A program made the position numbers and the translations under genes. From Planctomycetaceae bacterium (GTDB taxonomy: Bacteria; Planctomycetota; UBA1135; GCA-002686595), in assembly GCA_016125265.1 (NCBI GenBank), contig WGMC01000012.1:1-60263 (forward strand): a stretch of 60,263 nt of DNA. Reading direction: 5' to 3'. Positions 28,146 to 37,057 of this stretch are shown here, in pieces (position 1 is the first letter of the stretch; each line of letters begins with the position of its first letter). The notes under the pieces are model-generated. The model made no database searches. It saw only the letters and a program-made list of their open reading frames with translations, and had not been told where the DNA came from.

Positions 28146-28622
28146 TCAGCCCTCGTACACCGCGTCGCCCTCGCCTTCCCAGGTCACGAGTTCGATGCGC
28201 GTGCCCGGGGTGAGGCGCGAGAGCAGCGCCGCTTCGTCGCGTTCGTCGCGCAGCAGGCCGCATTCCTTGAAGCGGCCCTCCACCAGCATGGTGTAGGCCG
28301 CGGCGCGGCCCTGGGCCAGGTCTTCGATGGCGTCGAGGGCCGCGGGCAGTTCCGTGTGGCGACCGCCCTCGGGCGGGGCGTCGTATTCGGCGCTCCAGCG
28401 GCCAAATGCGACGCGCACGCGGCCGTACTCGCCCGAATCGACGACCAGCGACAGACCGTCGCCGACGGGGCGCGGCGCGCGCAGGTGCACGTAGGATTCG
28501 GGCGATCCCGTGCGCGACTCCTGGCGCAGGTGGCGCGCGAGCCGGGGCAGGTTGCGGCGGATCTCGCGCGCGAGTTCGCGGCTGGTGGGGTCGAGCGGGT
28601 TCTGCTCCAAGGTGGGACCCAA
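28146..28622 (-). CDS. Conserved-looking small protein, unknown function
   Basis: About 158 residues. It begins with a helical, basic segment (SRELAREIRRNLPRLARHL), then beta-rich sequence with SGEYGRVRVAFGRWSAEY, a helix with LDAIEDLAQGRAAAYTMLVEG, and an acidic end. I do not recognise a family. The frame remains open far upstream as antisense of the next gene, so the start is uncertain: I use the TTG at 28622, while GTG codons at 28694, 28703 and 28709 are alternatives. None has a clear ribosome-binding site. It faces the MuiA-like gene across a divergent gap. Confidence 0.55.
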   Translation of the reverse strand: MGPTLEQNPLDPTSRELAREIRRNLPRLARHLRQESRTGSPESYVHLRAPRPVGDGLSLVVDSGEYGRVRVAFGRWSAEYDAPPEGGRHTELPAALDAIEDLAQGRAAAYTMLVEGRFKECGLLRDERDEAALLSRLTPGTRIELVTWEGEGDAVYEG

Positions 28623-28814
28623 CGGGGCCAGGTCCGAAGAGACTAGGCAGCGGGGAGGCGGAGCGCCAGCCCCGCGTCGCTCGCTCGGGGGCACAATGGG
28701 CACCTGCACCGCGGCGTCCAAGGACAAGCCTGCCGGTGGCGTTGTCGTTCGAGGTCGGCCCCGCGGACCGGCACTCGGACCCGTTGGATCCGGGAAACAC
28801 CTCTCTTTGAAGCC

Positions 28815-30491
28815 ATGCAATCGATCGCCCTCGCCCTGTTGCTCGCCCTCCCCGTCCACGGCGTCCACCCACGGGTCGGCTCCCCGTCCGCCCAGAACGT
28901 CGAGGTGGCGCCGCTCCCCGTGGTCACCACCTTGGACCGGGTCACCGTGTATCCGGACGGCGCGCGGTTGATGCGGCGCGGGGAACGACCGGCGGGAGCC
29001 GCACGGATCCTCGTGCAAGGCCTTTCGCCTCGGCTCGAACGCACGTCCTTGCGCGTCCGCGCGACGGGGGCCGAGGTGCTCGGCGTGGAGATCGTCGAGC
29101 GGCTCGAGACAGAACCCACCCATCCGCGAATCGCCGAGTTGCGGGCGGAACTCGACGGCTTGATGCGTTCCATCGGAGAACTGTCGGCGGAGGACGAGCA
29201 GTGCCGGCGGCTGCAGACCACGTGGGTCAATCTGCTGGCGCGGCCCCTCGAACCGGAGGTGTTGCTCGCCGAAGAGGGGCGTTTGCAGCGCCTGCAGGAG
29301 CTGCTGCCGGTGGCTAGGACCGAGCTGGCGGAGTTGACCGCCGAGCAGCGCGCCATCCAGGCGAAACTCGCGCCCCTCACGGCCCAGCGGGATCGTTTGC
29401 ACGCGGAGTTGGCGGGGCTCGGCGAGGCGCGCCAACGTCGGGTGCTGGACCTCGTCGTCGACACGCTGGCGACGGCCGAGGGCAGCGGTGCGATCGAGAT
29501 CGAATACCAGGTGCCTGGCGCCCGCTGGGAGCCCTTCTACGACCTGCGCGTCGATCGGGACATGGGCGAGCTCGAACTCGTGCACCGCGCGCGCCTCTGG
29601 CAGCAAAGCGGCGAGGATTGGCAGAACGTCGAGATCCAGCTTTCGACCGCGCGGCCGTCGGAAGTGGGTGTTGGGCCGCAGGTCTTGCCGCTTTGGTTGG
29701 AGGTCGGGCGGCCCGGGACCGAATCGAAGCTGCGTCGGGACCTCGGTGCGCTCGGTTACGTCGAGTCGACCCGCGCGGCCGCTGGCCCGGCCGCCGAAAC
29801 GGTGGCGTCGCCCGAGGACGCGTTTGCCGAGGTGCGCACCGAAGGCCTGCACCTTGTCTACCGCGTGCCGCGGCGCGAAACGGTGCTCGCGCGCGCGGAG
29901 CCCAGCGAAGTGCTCGTGGGGCGGGCGTCGCTCTCGATGAAGGCGGAGCGTTACGCCGTGCCCGCGCGGGACCAACGTGTGTGGGTGCTGGCGAAGGGCC
30001 AGAACAGCTCGCCTTGGACCCTGTTGCCGGGACGCGCGGCCGTGTTCGTCGACGGAAGTTACGCGGGGGCGACGGAGCTCGAGCGCACGGGTGCGGGCGC
30101 GAGTTTGGAGCTGGAACTCGGCCCCGATCCCAGTTTCACCGTGGAGCGTGTGCAACTGGCCGATTCGCACAAGGAGCCGGGATTCTTCGGCAGCCGCGCG
30201 TCGCGCACCGAGGGTTGGCGTGTGCGGATCGCCCACGAGGGTGGCGCCGGCGGCGCGCAGCGTGTCAAGGTCCTCGAAGCGTTGCCGCGGCCGCGCGACC
30301 AACGCATCGAAGTCGAGGTCCTTTCGACCAAGCCGAAACCCGACACGACGAGCGACGAAGCGAAGAAGCTGCAGCAGGAGCTGGGCGTCCTGACCTTCGA
30401 AATCGACGTGCCCCGCGGCGGCGAAGCGCTGCTCGAATGGAGCACCAAGGTGAGCTGGCCCGCGGACCTCGAAATCCGCCGCCGCAACTGA
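28815..30491 (+). CDS. MuiA-like DUF4139 domain protein
   Basis: A 558-residue protein with a signal peptide (SIALALLLALPVHGV). An N-terminal DUF4140-like strand region has VTVYPDGARLMRRGE. A coiled coil follows at about 105-210 with Glu/Leu/Arg heptads (ELRAELDGLMRSIGELSAE, then LTAEQRAIQAKL). The DUF4139 C-terminal domain has YQVPGARWEPFYDLRVD, QQSGEDWQNVEIQLSTARP and a final LEWSTKVSWPADLEI. Proteins with this plan are annotated as mucoidy-inhibitor MuiA-like; they are exported and the molecular function is unknown. The gene is followed by the 875-nt repeat island. Confidence 0.88.
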   Translation: MQSIALALLLALPVHGVHPRVGSPSAQNVEVAPLPVVTTLDRVTVYPDGARLMRRGERPAGAARILVQGLSPRLERTSLRVRATGAEVLGVEIVERLETEPTHPRIAELRAELDGLMRSIGELSAEDEQCRRLQTTWVNLLARPLEPEVLLAEEGRLQRLQELLPVARTELAELTAEQRAIQAKLAPLTAQRDRLHAELAGLGEARQRRVLDLVVDTLATAEGSGAIEIEYQVPGARWEPFYDLRVDRDMGELELVHRARLWQQSGEDWQNVEIQLSTARPSEVGVGPQVLPLWLEVGRPGTESKLRRDLGALGYVESTRAAAGPAAETVASPEDAFAEVRTEGLHLVYRVPRRETVLARAEPSEVLVGRASLSMKAERYAVPARDQRVWVLAKGQNSSPWTLLPGRAAVFVDGSYAGATELERTGAGASLELELGPDPSFTVERVQLADSHKEPGFFGSRASRTEGWRVRIAHEGGAGGAQRVKVLEALPRPRDQRIEVEVLSTKPKPDTTSDEAKKLQQELGVLTFEIDVPRGGEALLEWSTKVSWPADLEIRRRN

Positions 30492-30584
30492 ATGCGGGGC
30501 TACGCGCGGCACCGCCGAGGTAATCGCGCGGTGTTTCGCCGCGCCCGAACCGACGCGCGTGCGACAGCGCGCCTCCGGGCGAAT

Positions 30585-30680
30585 GGGCCGGGCCTTCAGC
30601 CCGGGGGGCTCTCTTCACGGGTACCTGGGGCGTTGCCCCAGGCTACTATTGGACGGAGCGTTGCCCCGTTCGGACGGGCG
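30585..30680 (-). repeat. Dispersed palindromic element, copy 1
   Basis: Read on the minus strand the order is a GGGGCAACG segment, TAGTAGCC, the perfect hairpin CCTGGGGC-AAC-GCCCCAGG (30624-30642), a spacer, then GGGCTGAAGGCCCGGCCC near 30585-30604. Copies with the same order occur at about 31217-31291 and 60131-60212. It resembles REP-type elements; mobility is inference. Confidence 0.75.
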
Positions 30681-30840
30681 CGACGCCGTCACCGAACGAA
30701 ACGGTCACGGCGACATGCGCGACGCGGATTCGCGCCCAAACGCTTCGGCGACGAGACCCTAGGCGAGAGCAGGACCCTCGGTGAGATCGGCGATGCGGAC
30801 CCGCCCCAATCGGCGACCCGCCATCCATCGTCTCGACACG

Positions 30841-31184
30841 GCCTCCGTCACCGCGACGCGGCATCTGTCACCGCGACGCGAGATCCGTCACCGCGACGCG
30901 GCATCCGCCACCGCGACGCGACATCTGTCACCGCGACGCGACATCCGCCACCGCGACGCCACATCCGCCACCGCGACGCCACATCCGCCATCGCGACGCG
31001 ACATCCGCCACCGCGACACGACATCCGCCACCGCGACGCGACATCCGCCACCGCGACGCGACATCCGCCATCGGCGACGCGGCATCCGCCATCGCGACGC
31101 GGCATCCGCCATCGGCGACGCGGCATCCGCCATCGCGACGCGGCATCCGTCATCGGGGACGCGGCCTCCTGGAACGGCGACGCG
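30841..31184. repeat. 20-bp tandem repeat array, about 17 units
   Basis: Consensus unit ACATCCGCCACCGCGACGCG. Units 1-11 are exactly 20 nt; from unit 12 on, 21-nt variants with an extra G (CATCGGCGACGCG) mix with 20-nt ones. Unit 17 (31164-31184) is degenerate, and a decayed unit may precede the array at 30821. Position 1 alternates A/G and positions 6-8 vary (CGCC, CGTC, TGTC). There are no unique spacers, so it is not CRISPR. A 20-nt period is not codon-compatible, which argues against a protein repeat. Confidence 0.92.
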
Positions 31185-31216
31185 GATCTGCGCCAACGGC
31201 GCTCCGAAGCGCCAAC

Positions 31217-31291
31217 GGCGCGCCCGATAGTAGCCTGGGGCAACGCCCCAGGTTGACTGGGAGTATGATGGAAGGGCTGAAGGCCCGCCCC
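31217..31291 (+). repeat. Dispersed palindromic element, copy 2
   Basis: Contains GCCCGATAGTAGCC, the hairpin CCTGGGGC-AAC-GCCCCAGG at 31234-31252, a 21-nt spacer and GGGCTGAAGGCCCGCCCC at 31274-31291. It is the reverse orientation of copy 1, so the two form inverted repeats around the 20-bp array. Confidence 0.75.
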
Positions 31292-31366
31292 ATACTCGAC
31301 ATCTGATGCGCGCGGGGCCCATCGGACGTCGCGCCGATGGGTCCCCGGCGTTCCAGGGCGTGCAGC

Positions 31367-33631
31367 TCAGCCGTCGGTCGCGGGAGTCGTTTCGGCTGCT
31401 TCCGCTTCGGCGGCCTCTTTGGCCGCGTCGTCCTTGGCCTTCTTGGCGGCTTCCTCACGTGCCACCGAGGGATCCTCGATGTACGGCACGGACGGCCACA
31501 CGTCGTGGATCCAACCCATCCACCACGACCCGTAACCCGCAGCTCCTAGCAACACCAGCACGAGCAGCACCCGCGGCCAGAGGGCCGGCGGCGGCGCATA
31601 GGGGTCGCGCAGGCTGCGTTCGGCGCCCTCGGGGATCTCGCGCACCTGCGTCAGGGAACGGCCGAGCGGAATGTTCACGCGGGTCAGGGCGTTCACCGCC
31701 CAACCGTTGGCGTCGAGCAGCGGCCCCAGGTTGCGCTGGCGCAGTTTGAGCCACGCGATCAGCATCGACGGACCCGAAATCAAGAGCACGAGCCCCAACA
31801 GTCCGAGCGGCATCAGGTACCCGAGGCCGAAGAAGGCCTGCATGATGCCACCCAGCACGACGGACACCCCGCTGATCGCCACGCTGATGGCGGCGAGCAC
31901 GCCGATGTCCATCTTCTTCGGCGCGGCGGGCGCGGTCCCCTTCTCCACGGCCGCGCCGGCGGTCGCCGCCGAGGTTTGCAGCTTGGCATTCGCCGCGTCG
32001 TCCGCGGCGGCCGCGCGTTTGGCCACCTGCTCCTCGATCCAGCGCAGGGCCTTCTTGTACGGCGACCAGAACGCCTGTCCGATGCTGATCGGATTGTCGA
32101 CGATCTTGGCGATCGTCGCGTCCCAGTCGCGTCCCTTGCGGTCGTAGAACAGCCCGTTTCTGCCCACGAAGAGGTTGTCGTTGTCGCCCGCGGTGAACGC
32201 GGCGGCGATCTGGCGCTTCTCGCCCGACGGACGTGTGCAGTCCACGTAGACGAGCAGCGCCTTCGACATCGGCGCGAGGGTCGCGTGTTTCGCGGGATCG
32301 TTCACCGCCACACACAGATCCAGACTGCGGCCATCGAGGAACAGCGTGCCGACGTCGAAGATCGCCGCGCGACGGGAGTAGAAGTCGGCGAAGTTGACGA
32401 AGTTGCGCAGCAGCTGGTGCAGGTGCGTCACATAGCGGGCGAGCCGCTCCGCGTCCTCACTGGCATCGACCGCATCCGCCTCGGCGAGGTCCGCATCGAT
32501 GGCGGTCTCGAGGGCCTGGCGCTCGTTCCCGGCCAGGATCGCCGCGGCGCGCTCGGCGCCTAGGGTGTGCACGCCGTGTCCGGGACGGCGACCCATCCAG
32601 GCCTCGTAGGGTGCGAGGGTCTGGCACAGACCGCGCCACTCGACTTGCGTCAGCGTCGTCTTGTCCTTGCCGAGCAGCGGAGCGACCAAGCTCTCGCGCA
32701 GTTTGGCGAGCGCGGCGCTCCACGCGGGGTTCACACCCTCCACGAGCGACAGCGGCTTCGAAGCGGCGACGGCGGCCAGGGGGAAACCCTCGATCTCCTC
32801 GGCGCTGATCGTGAGGTCCTTGGCGGCGAGCTCGAGGAACAGCGATTCCTCGCGGTTCAAGGCCGCCTGGGCGCGCGCATCGAAGGCCACCAGTTGGCAT
32901 CGCGCGAAGTAGTCGTCGACCTTGGTGCGCAGCGCGGCGAGCGCCTCCGCGGCGGCCGCGGTGCCGGCGCCCAGCGGCAGCAGCGTCTTCGCATCCGCGG
33001 TCGCTTCCGCGTGCCACGCCACGAGGGCCTTCAACCCCGTGTAGAACGCCTCCAAACCGGCGCGGTCGTAGCCGACCGATCCGGAGCGATCGGTTTCGCC
33101 TCCGACGGTGGCGAGGATCTCCTCCGCAATCGCACGGGCCTTCGCATCGGTCAACGCGGAGGGCACCACGACCCCGTCGCCGTTGAGCGGCGCCTTGCTC
33201 AGCACTTCCGCCGTGCGCGTCGCATCCGCCACGGTCAGCACGCCGTTGGTGGTGCCGAGGCTGGTGAGGATGTGTTTAGCAGCGGCCAGGACGCGCGCGC
33301 CGGCCGGCGTGCTGCTGTCGATGTCGGCCAGCGCCACTCCGTCCTTCTGCTCCACGAGGCAATCGGGGCGCTTCAGCACCTCGCGCAACCAGCCCACCGC
33401 GGCCAGGATCTCGGGTACCCGCACCCGACCGTCCTTGTCGGTGTCCAAGAGCGCGAGCGTGCGCTCGTCGAACTCGAGGCCCTTCACGGGGCACGAGAGC
33501 GCAACCCATAGCTTTTGATCGAGTTCGTCCAGGTGCAGGATGTCCTGGGCGGTGTCGATGCGGACCTGATCCACGCCGCCGGCGCGGTAGAAACGCCAAC
33601 GATGGGGCGACTGCTTTTGGTTGGTTGCCAT
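31367..33631 (-). CDS. Large EF-hand protein with C-terminal membrane segments
   Basis: A 754-residue protein. There is no N-terminal signal, but an EF-hand loop DTDKDGRVRVPEI lies at residues 63-75; a second, degenerate EF-like site may follow near 160-180 (SKAPLNGDGVVVPSAL). A long helical middle region follows, then two hydrophobic hairpins near 575-640 (VLAAISVAISGVSVVLGG, LMPLGLLGLVLLISGP) and one near 700-722 (VLLVLVLLGAAGYGSWW). The C-terminus is Ala/Glu/Lys-rich. The bulk is thus probably cytoplasmic, sensing calcium or acting as a scaffold at the membrane; the function is unknown. The ATG at 33631 was chosen because the upstream extension is low-complexity. Confidence 0.8.
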   Translation of the reverse strand: MATNQKQSPHRWRFYRAGGVDQVRIDTAQDILHLDELDQKLWVALSCPVKGLEFDERTLALLDTDKDGRVRVPEILAAVGWLREVLKRPDCLVEQKDGVALADIDSSTPAGARVLAAAKHILTSLGTTNGVLTVADATRTAEVLSKAPLNGDGVVVPSALTDAKARAIAEEILATVGGETDRSGSVGYDRAGLEAFYTGLKALVAWHAEATADAKTLLPLGAGTAAAAEALAALRTKVDDYFARCQLVAFDARAQAALNREESLFLELAAKDLTISAEEIEGFPLAAVAASKPLSLVEGVNPAWSAALAKLRESLVAPLLGKDKTTLTQVEWRGLCQTLAPYEAWMGRRPGHGVHTLGAERAAAILAGNERQALETAIDADLAEADAVDASEDAERLARYVTHLHQLLRNFVNFADFYSRRAAIFDVGTLFLDGRSLDLCVAVNDPAKHATLAPMSKALLVYVDCTRPSGEKRQIAAAFTAGDNDNLFVGRNGLFYDRKGRDWDATIAKIVDNPISIGQAFWSPYKKALRWIEEQVAKRAAAADDAANAKLQTSAATAGAAVEKGTAPAAPKKMDIGVLAAISVAISGVSVVLGGIMQAFFGLGYLMPLGLLGLVLLISGPSMLIAWLKLRQRNLGPLLDANGWAVNALTRVNIPLGRSLTQVREIPEGAERSLRDPYAPPPALWPRVLLVLVLLGAAGYGSWWMGWIHDVWPSVPYIEDPSVAREEAAKKAKDDAAKEAAEAEAAETTPATDG

Positions 33632-33847
33632 AGGGGGGGCGCCCGACGCGCTTTGGGGGGTGGGGCCATTCGGGGCATGGGGAAGTTCAGAGCCGGGAGT
33701 CTTGTGGCCTGCGGGGGTCCTGTCAAACGACGCCCCACCTCCGGGCCGGCTGGGATCGGGTCCTCCCCAACGCCCGGGCACCCGACTGAGGGGATATCCT
33801 CAGGTCCACCCGCAACCGGTCGGGTTGGCTGCAGTCCCTCTGGATCC

Positions 33848-35488
33848 ATGACCCGAAACTTCGAGACCGACGGGCACCCCGGCGAGGCCGCTTCCTCGGC
33901 GTCACCAGTGTCCAGGAACCGGGGCGCGCGTGCACCCGCGTGGATCCGCCGCGTCGCAGCGCTCGTCGCGCTCCTTTTGGGGGTCGGCGTCGCGTTGGCT
34001 GGCGACGGTCTCGCACCGCAGCGGGGCGAGCCGATCCACCTCGTCGTCCTGCACACGAACGACGTGCACGGCCAGGCCCTGCCGCGGCGCGCGACTTGGA
34101 TCGCCGAACGCGAGGTCCAGGTCGGCGGCCTCGCCCGCGTGGCGGCGTACGTCGAGGCGGTGCGCCGCGAGCACAGGGGTCCGCGCCGCGGGGTGCTGCT
34201 CGTCGACGGCGGCGACTGGTTCCAGGGCACGCCCGAGGGCCAGATCCAAGGTGGCAAACCGTTCCTCGAGACCATGCTCGAGTTGGGTTACGACGCGCTC
34301 GCCGTCGGCAACCACGAATGGGACCTGGGCGAAACTGGTCTGCGCGCGCTGTTGCAGGTCGCTGGGGAGCGCGCGGTCTGCGCCAACGTGCGTCTTGGAC
34401 CCGATGCAGAGCGTGTGGACTTCTTCCGCCCGTTCCGCGTCGTTTCCGTGGCGGGGTTGGACGTCGCGCTGGTGGGTTTCGTGGCGCAGGAAACGCCGTT
34501 CATCACCCACCGGGACGCGCGGCGCTACCACTTCCGCGAACCCGCCGCCGAAATGGAGAGCGTGCTGAAGGAACTGCCGAAGGGAATCGATCTCGTCCTG
34601 CCCCTCTCCCACTGCGGAGTCGAGGCGGACCGGGCCCTCGCCCAGGCCTTCCCCGAACTGCCGCTGATCGTCGGCGGCCACAGCCACACGTTCCTGCGCG
34701 AGCCCGTGCGCGTGGACGCGACCCGCATCGTGCAGGCGGGCTCCAAGGCCACCGTCGTCGGCCGTGTGGATCTTTTCATCGATCCGCGCACGAAACGTGT
34801 GCTCGAGATGACCGCGCGGTTGGTCGAGCTGGACACCGAACCGTCGCCCGAACTGCGTGTGGAGCGCGTCGAAGCACGTGTGGCCAAACTGTCCGAATTG
34901 GCCGCCGCTTCGCTCGAGGAAGTGGTCGGCGAACTCACTTCGGCGCCCCATCCGGGTGGTCCCCTGCGCTCGTCCGGACTCGGCAACTGGATTGCCGATT
35001 CCATGCGCGCCGCCTTCGACGCCGACGTGGCCCTCCACAACAAGGGTGGCATCCGGGCGGCCCTGGTCGAGGGGCCGGTCACACGCCGGAATCTGTTCGA
35101 GGTGATGCCCTTCGACAACACCGCCGTCGCGTTCTGGCTGAGCGGCGCGGAACTGGAGTCCGTGGTGAGGCGCGGCCTCGAGGGCACGGGTCGGCGCGGC
35201 TTCGAATGCAGTGGCATGACGGTCGAGTGGAGCGACGGCCCGGATGGCGTGCGGGTGCTCGCGATCCACGTGGGGGGGCGGCCCCTCGATCCCTCGTCGC
35301 GGTACCGCATGGCGACGAATTCGTTCCTGGCGAGCGGTGGCGACCGGCTGTTCGAGCTCGGCCGTTCCCTGGAGATCGCGGATTCCGGCCGGCTGCTGCG
35401 CGACCTCCTCGAGGCCGATCTGGTGGCTCAGCCCCGCTTCTCCGTGCCCAACGAGGACCGCTACCAGCGCCGCCCGGCGCCCGAGTGA
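33848..35488 (+). CDS. 5'-nucleotidase/UshA-family metallophosphoesterase
   Basis: A 546-residue protein with one N-terminal hydrophobic segment at about 27-46 (VAALVALLLGVGVALAG). The calcineurin-like catalytic domain has all metal motifs: HTNDVHG, DGGDWFQGTP, GNHEWDLG, LSHCGVEADRAL and GGHSHTF. The substrate-binding C-domain follows with SGLGNWIADSMRAAF, NKGGIRAAL, NLFEVMPFDNTAVAF and TNSFLASGGD. Such enzymes hydrolyse nucleotides or UDP-sugars in the periplasm and let the cell salvage nucleosides and phosphate. The gene opens the long plus-strand run, 3 nt before the HEAT-VWA gene and divergent from the EF-hand gene (gap 33632-33847). Confidence 0.92.
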   Translation: MTRNFETDGHPGEAASSASPVSRNRGARAPAWIRRVAALVALLLGVGVALAGDGLAPQRGEPIHLVVLHTNDVHGQALPRRATWIAEREVQVGGLARVAAYVEAVRREHRGPRRGVLLVDGGDWFQGTPEGQIQGGKPFLETMLELGYDALAVGNHEWDLGETGLRALLQVAGERAVCANVRLGPDAERVDFFRPFRVVSVAGLDVALVGFVAQETPFITHRDARRYHFREPAAEMESVLKELPKGIDLVLPLSHCGVEADRALAQAFPELPLIVGGHSHTFLREPVRVDATRIVQAGSKATVVGRVDLFIDPRTKRVLEMTARLVELDTEPSPELRVERVEARVAKLSELAAASLEEVVGELTSAPHPGGPLRSSGLGNWIADSMRAAFDADVALHNKGGIRAALVEGPVTRRNLFEVMPFDNTAVAFWLSGAELESVVRRGLEGTGRRGFECSGMTVEWSDGPDGVRVLAIHVGGRPLDPSSRYRMATNSFLASGGDRLFELGRSLEIADSGRLLRDLLEADLVAQPRFSVPNEDRYQRRPAPE

Positions 35489-35491
35489 ACC

Positions 35492-37057
35492 ATGCACCAC
35501 CCCTGCACCCACACGCGGCCCTTCGTGCCTTGGCTGCTGGTTGTCGCCGCGACCGTCGCCCCGGCCGCCGGTCTCTCGGCGCCGCCGTCGGCGGGTCCCG
35601 ATGCCAGCTTCAGCTCGGCACAGGACCTCGGCGAACTGCGGCGCGATCTGACTGACCGCTACGAGAACAAGCGCCGCTCCGCCGTGCGCAAGCTGGCGGA
35701 GATGGGCACCGAAGAGGCCTGGTTCCTCGTGCTCGGCGCGCTGGAGGATCCGGACGCGCAGGTGGCGGACGAGGCCCAGTTGCAACTCGCAAATGCGGGG
35801 GCGCCGCGTGTGCAAGCGGCGCTGCTCGGCAGGGAGGGTCTCGAGAACAAACAACCGCTCGTGCGCATGCGTGTGGCGGAGCTCCTGGGCCGCAGCCAAG
35901 GCTCGATCGCCAGTGCGGATCTTCTGCGCGCCGCCGGCGACAAGGAACCCAAGGTGCGGCGCATGGCCCTTTGGTCGCTCGAGCGCGCGCTCACAGCGTC
36001 GCGGCTGACGTTCTCGAAGGAGGACCGGGACCGCGGTGCGTTGGTGGCGATCGCCGAGAAGGACCGGGACGCCAGTGTGCGCGGCGCGGCTCTTTTTGCG
36101 CTGGCTGCGTGGAAGGACAGCGGGCGCAGCGTGCCGGAGCTGCAAGCGCTGCTCGCCGATGGGGCGCGCTCCAAGGGCGCGGAGATGCGCGCGGCGGCGG
36201 CGGCGTTGCTCGGCAAGCACGGTGGGCCGGGTGGGGAGGCGCTGGCGATCCAACTGTCGCGCGACGAGTCCGTCGCGGTGCGCTCCGCGGCCCTCGCGGC
36301 GCTCGTACCCCTCGGCACCCGAGCCGGTGCGGGGGCCCTCGTGGATTGCCTCGAATCCGAGCCGCACATCCGCCTGCGCCGACGCGCGGCGGCGGGCCTG
36401 GAGCGCCTTTCCGGCCTCCGCGGGCGCCTCGACCCGCGGCCTTTCCGCGATTGGCACTCGAAGCTGCCCGAGGACTGGAAGGCGGAGGACGTGGACCGCT
36501 CGGTGGAACTGGAACGCGGGGACACGGTCGCGTCCCTCTACGGCCTGCCCATCCTGTCGGACAACTTCGCGGTGCTGATCGACATGTCGGGCTCCATGTG
36601 GAACCCGAAGGACGGAGTGGTACCCAAGACCCTCGTGGACCTAGAGGTTGGCAAGCTGCTGCGGTCGCTCGAAGAAACCACTCGATTCAATCTGATGCCC
36701 TACGCCACCGAGCCCACACGCATCTGGGAGCGCACGGACCTTGCGACCAAACGCAACGTGTCGCGCGCGGTGGAGTGGTTCGAGCAGAATCGGCTGAGCG
36801 GCAAGGGCAACCTCTGGGATGCCCTCGAGCTCGCGCTCGAGGATCCCGGAGTCGACACCTTGGTGCTGTTCACGGACGGCGCTCCCACCGGTGGGCCCCA
36901 TTGGAATCTGCATCTGATCTCGGCCCTGATCGCCGAGCGCAATCGCTACGCCGGTCTCGTGATCGACGTCGTGCTGACCGAGAACGGCGACAACAAACGC
37001 CTGTGGCGCGGCATCGCCGAATCCACGGGCGGACTCTACACGGAGGTGAAGTCATGA
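35492..37057 (+). CDS. Secreted HEAT-repeat and von Willebrand factor A domain protein
   Basis: A 521-residue protein with a signal peptide (FVPWLLVVAATVAPAAG). Residues about 45-320 are HEAT-type helical pairs (AVRKLAEMGTEEAWFLVL, VRMRVAELLGRS, VRSAALAALVPLG). Residues about 350-521 form a VWA domain with the MIDAS motif DMSGSM at about 366 (DxSxS), and FTDGAPTGG supplies the later Asp. Metal-dependent protein binding outside the cytoplasm is likely. It begins 3 nt after the nucleotidase stop, and its TGA overlaps the next ATG, so it is cotranscribed with both. The partner is unknown. Confidence 0.87.
   Translation: MHHPCTHTRPFVPWLLVVAATVAPAAGLSAPPSAGPDASFSSAQDLGELRRDLTDRYENKRRSAVRKLAEMGTEEAWFLVLGALEDPDAQVADEAQLQLANAGAPRVQAALLGREGLENKQPLVRMRVAELLGRSQGSIASADLLRAAGDKEPKVRRMALWSLERALTASRLTFSKEDRDRGALVAIAEKDRDASVRGAALFALAAWKDSGRSVPELQALLADGARSKGAEMRAAAAALLGKHGGPGGEALAIQLSRDESVAVRSAALAALVPLGTRAGAGALVDCLESEPHIRLRRRAAAGLERLSGLRGRLDPRPFRDWHSKLPEDWKAEDVDRSVELERGDTVASLYGLPILSDNFAVLIDMSGSMWNPKDGVVPKTLVDLEVGKLLRSLEETTRFNLMPYATEPTRIWERTDLATKRNVSRAVEWFEQNRLSGKGNLWDALELALEDPGVDTLVLFTDGAPTGGPHWNLHLISALIAERNRYAGLVIDVVLTENGDNKRLWRGIAESTGGLYTEVKS

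Larger units (their letters stand above)
30492..31366. other. Non-coding island: tandem array between inverted dispersed palindromes
   Basis: No gene is supported across these 875 nt. In order it holds: about 90 nt without visible structure; dispersed palindromic element copy 1 (about 30585-30680); about 140 nt without clear structure; a 20-bp tandem array (30841-31184); element copy 2 in the opposite orientation (about 31217-31291); and a short tail before the EF-hand gene's stop. Several frames stay open here only because of composition and the repeats. Confidence 0.75.

Noticed and set aside
28623..30512. The long upstream part of the minus-strand frame that ends at 28146
   Set aside because: Above about 28622 it is antisense to the MuiA-like gene and has shadow composition; only the last about 158 codons look like protein.
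30841..31184. CRISPR array
   Set aside because: Units are directly adjacent with no unique spacers, and no cas gene is in the window.
30492..31256. A 254-codon open frame (and several others) across the repeat island
   Set aside because: The sequence is Arg/His/Pro repeats produced by a 20-nt period read in triplets; there is no independent support for translation.
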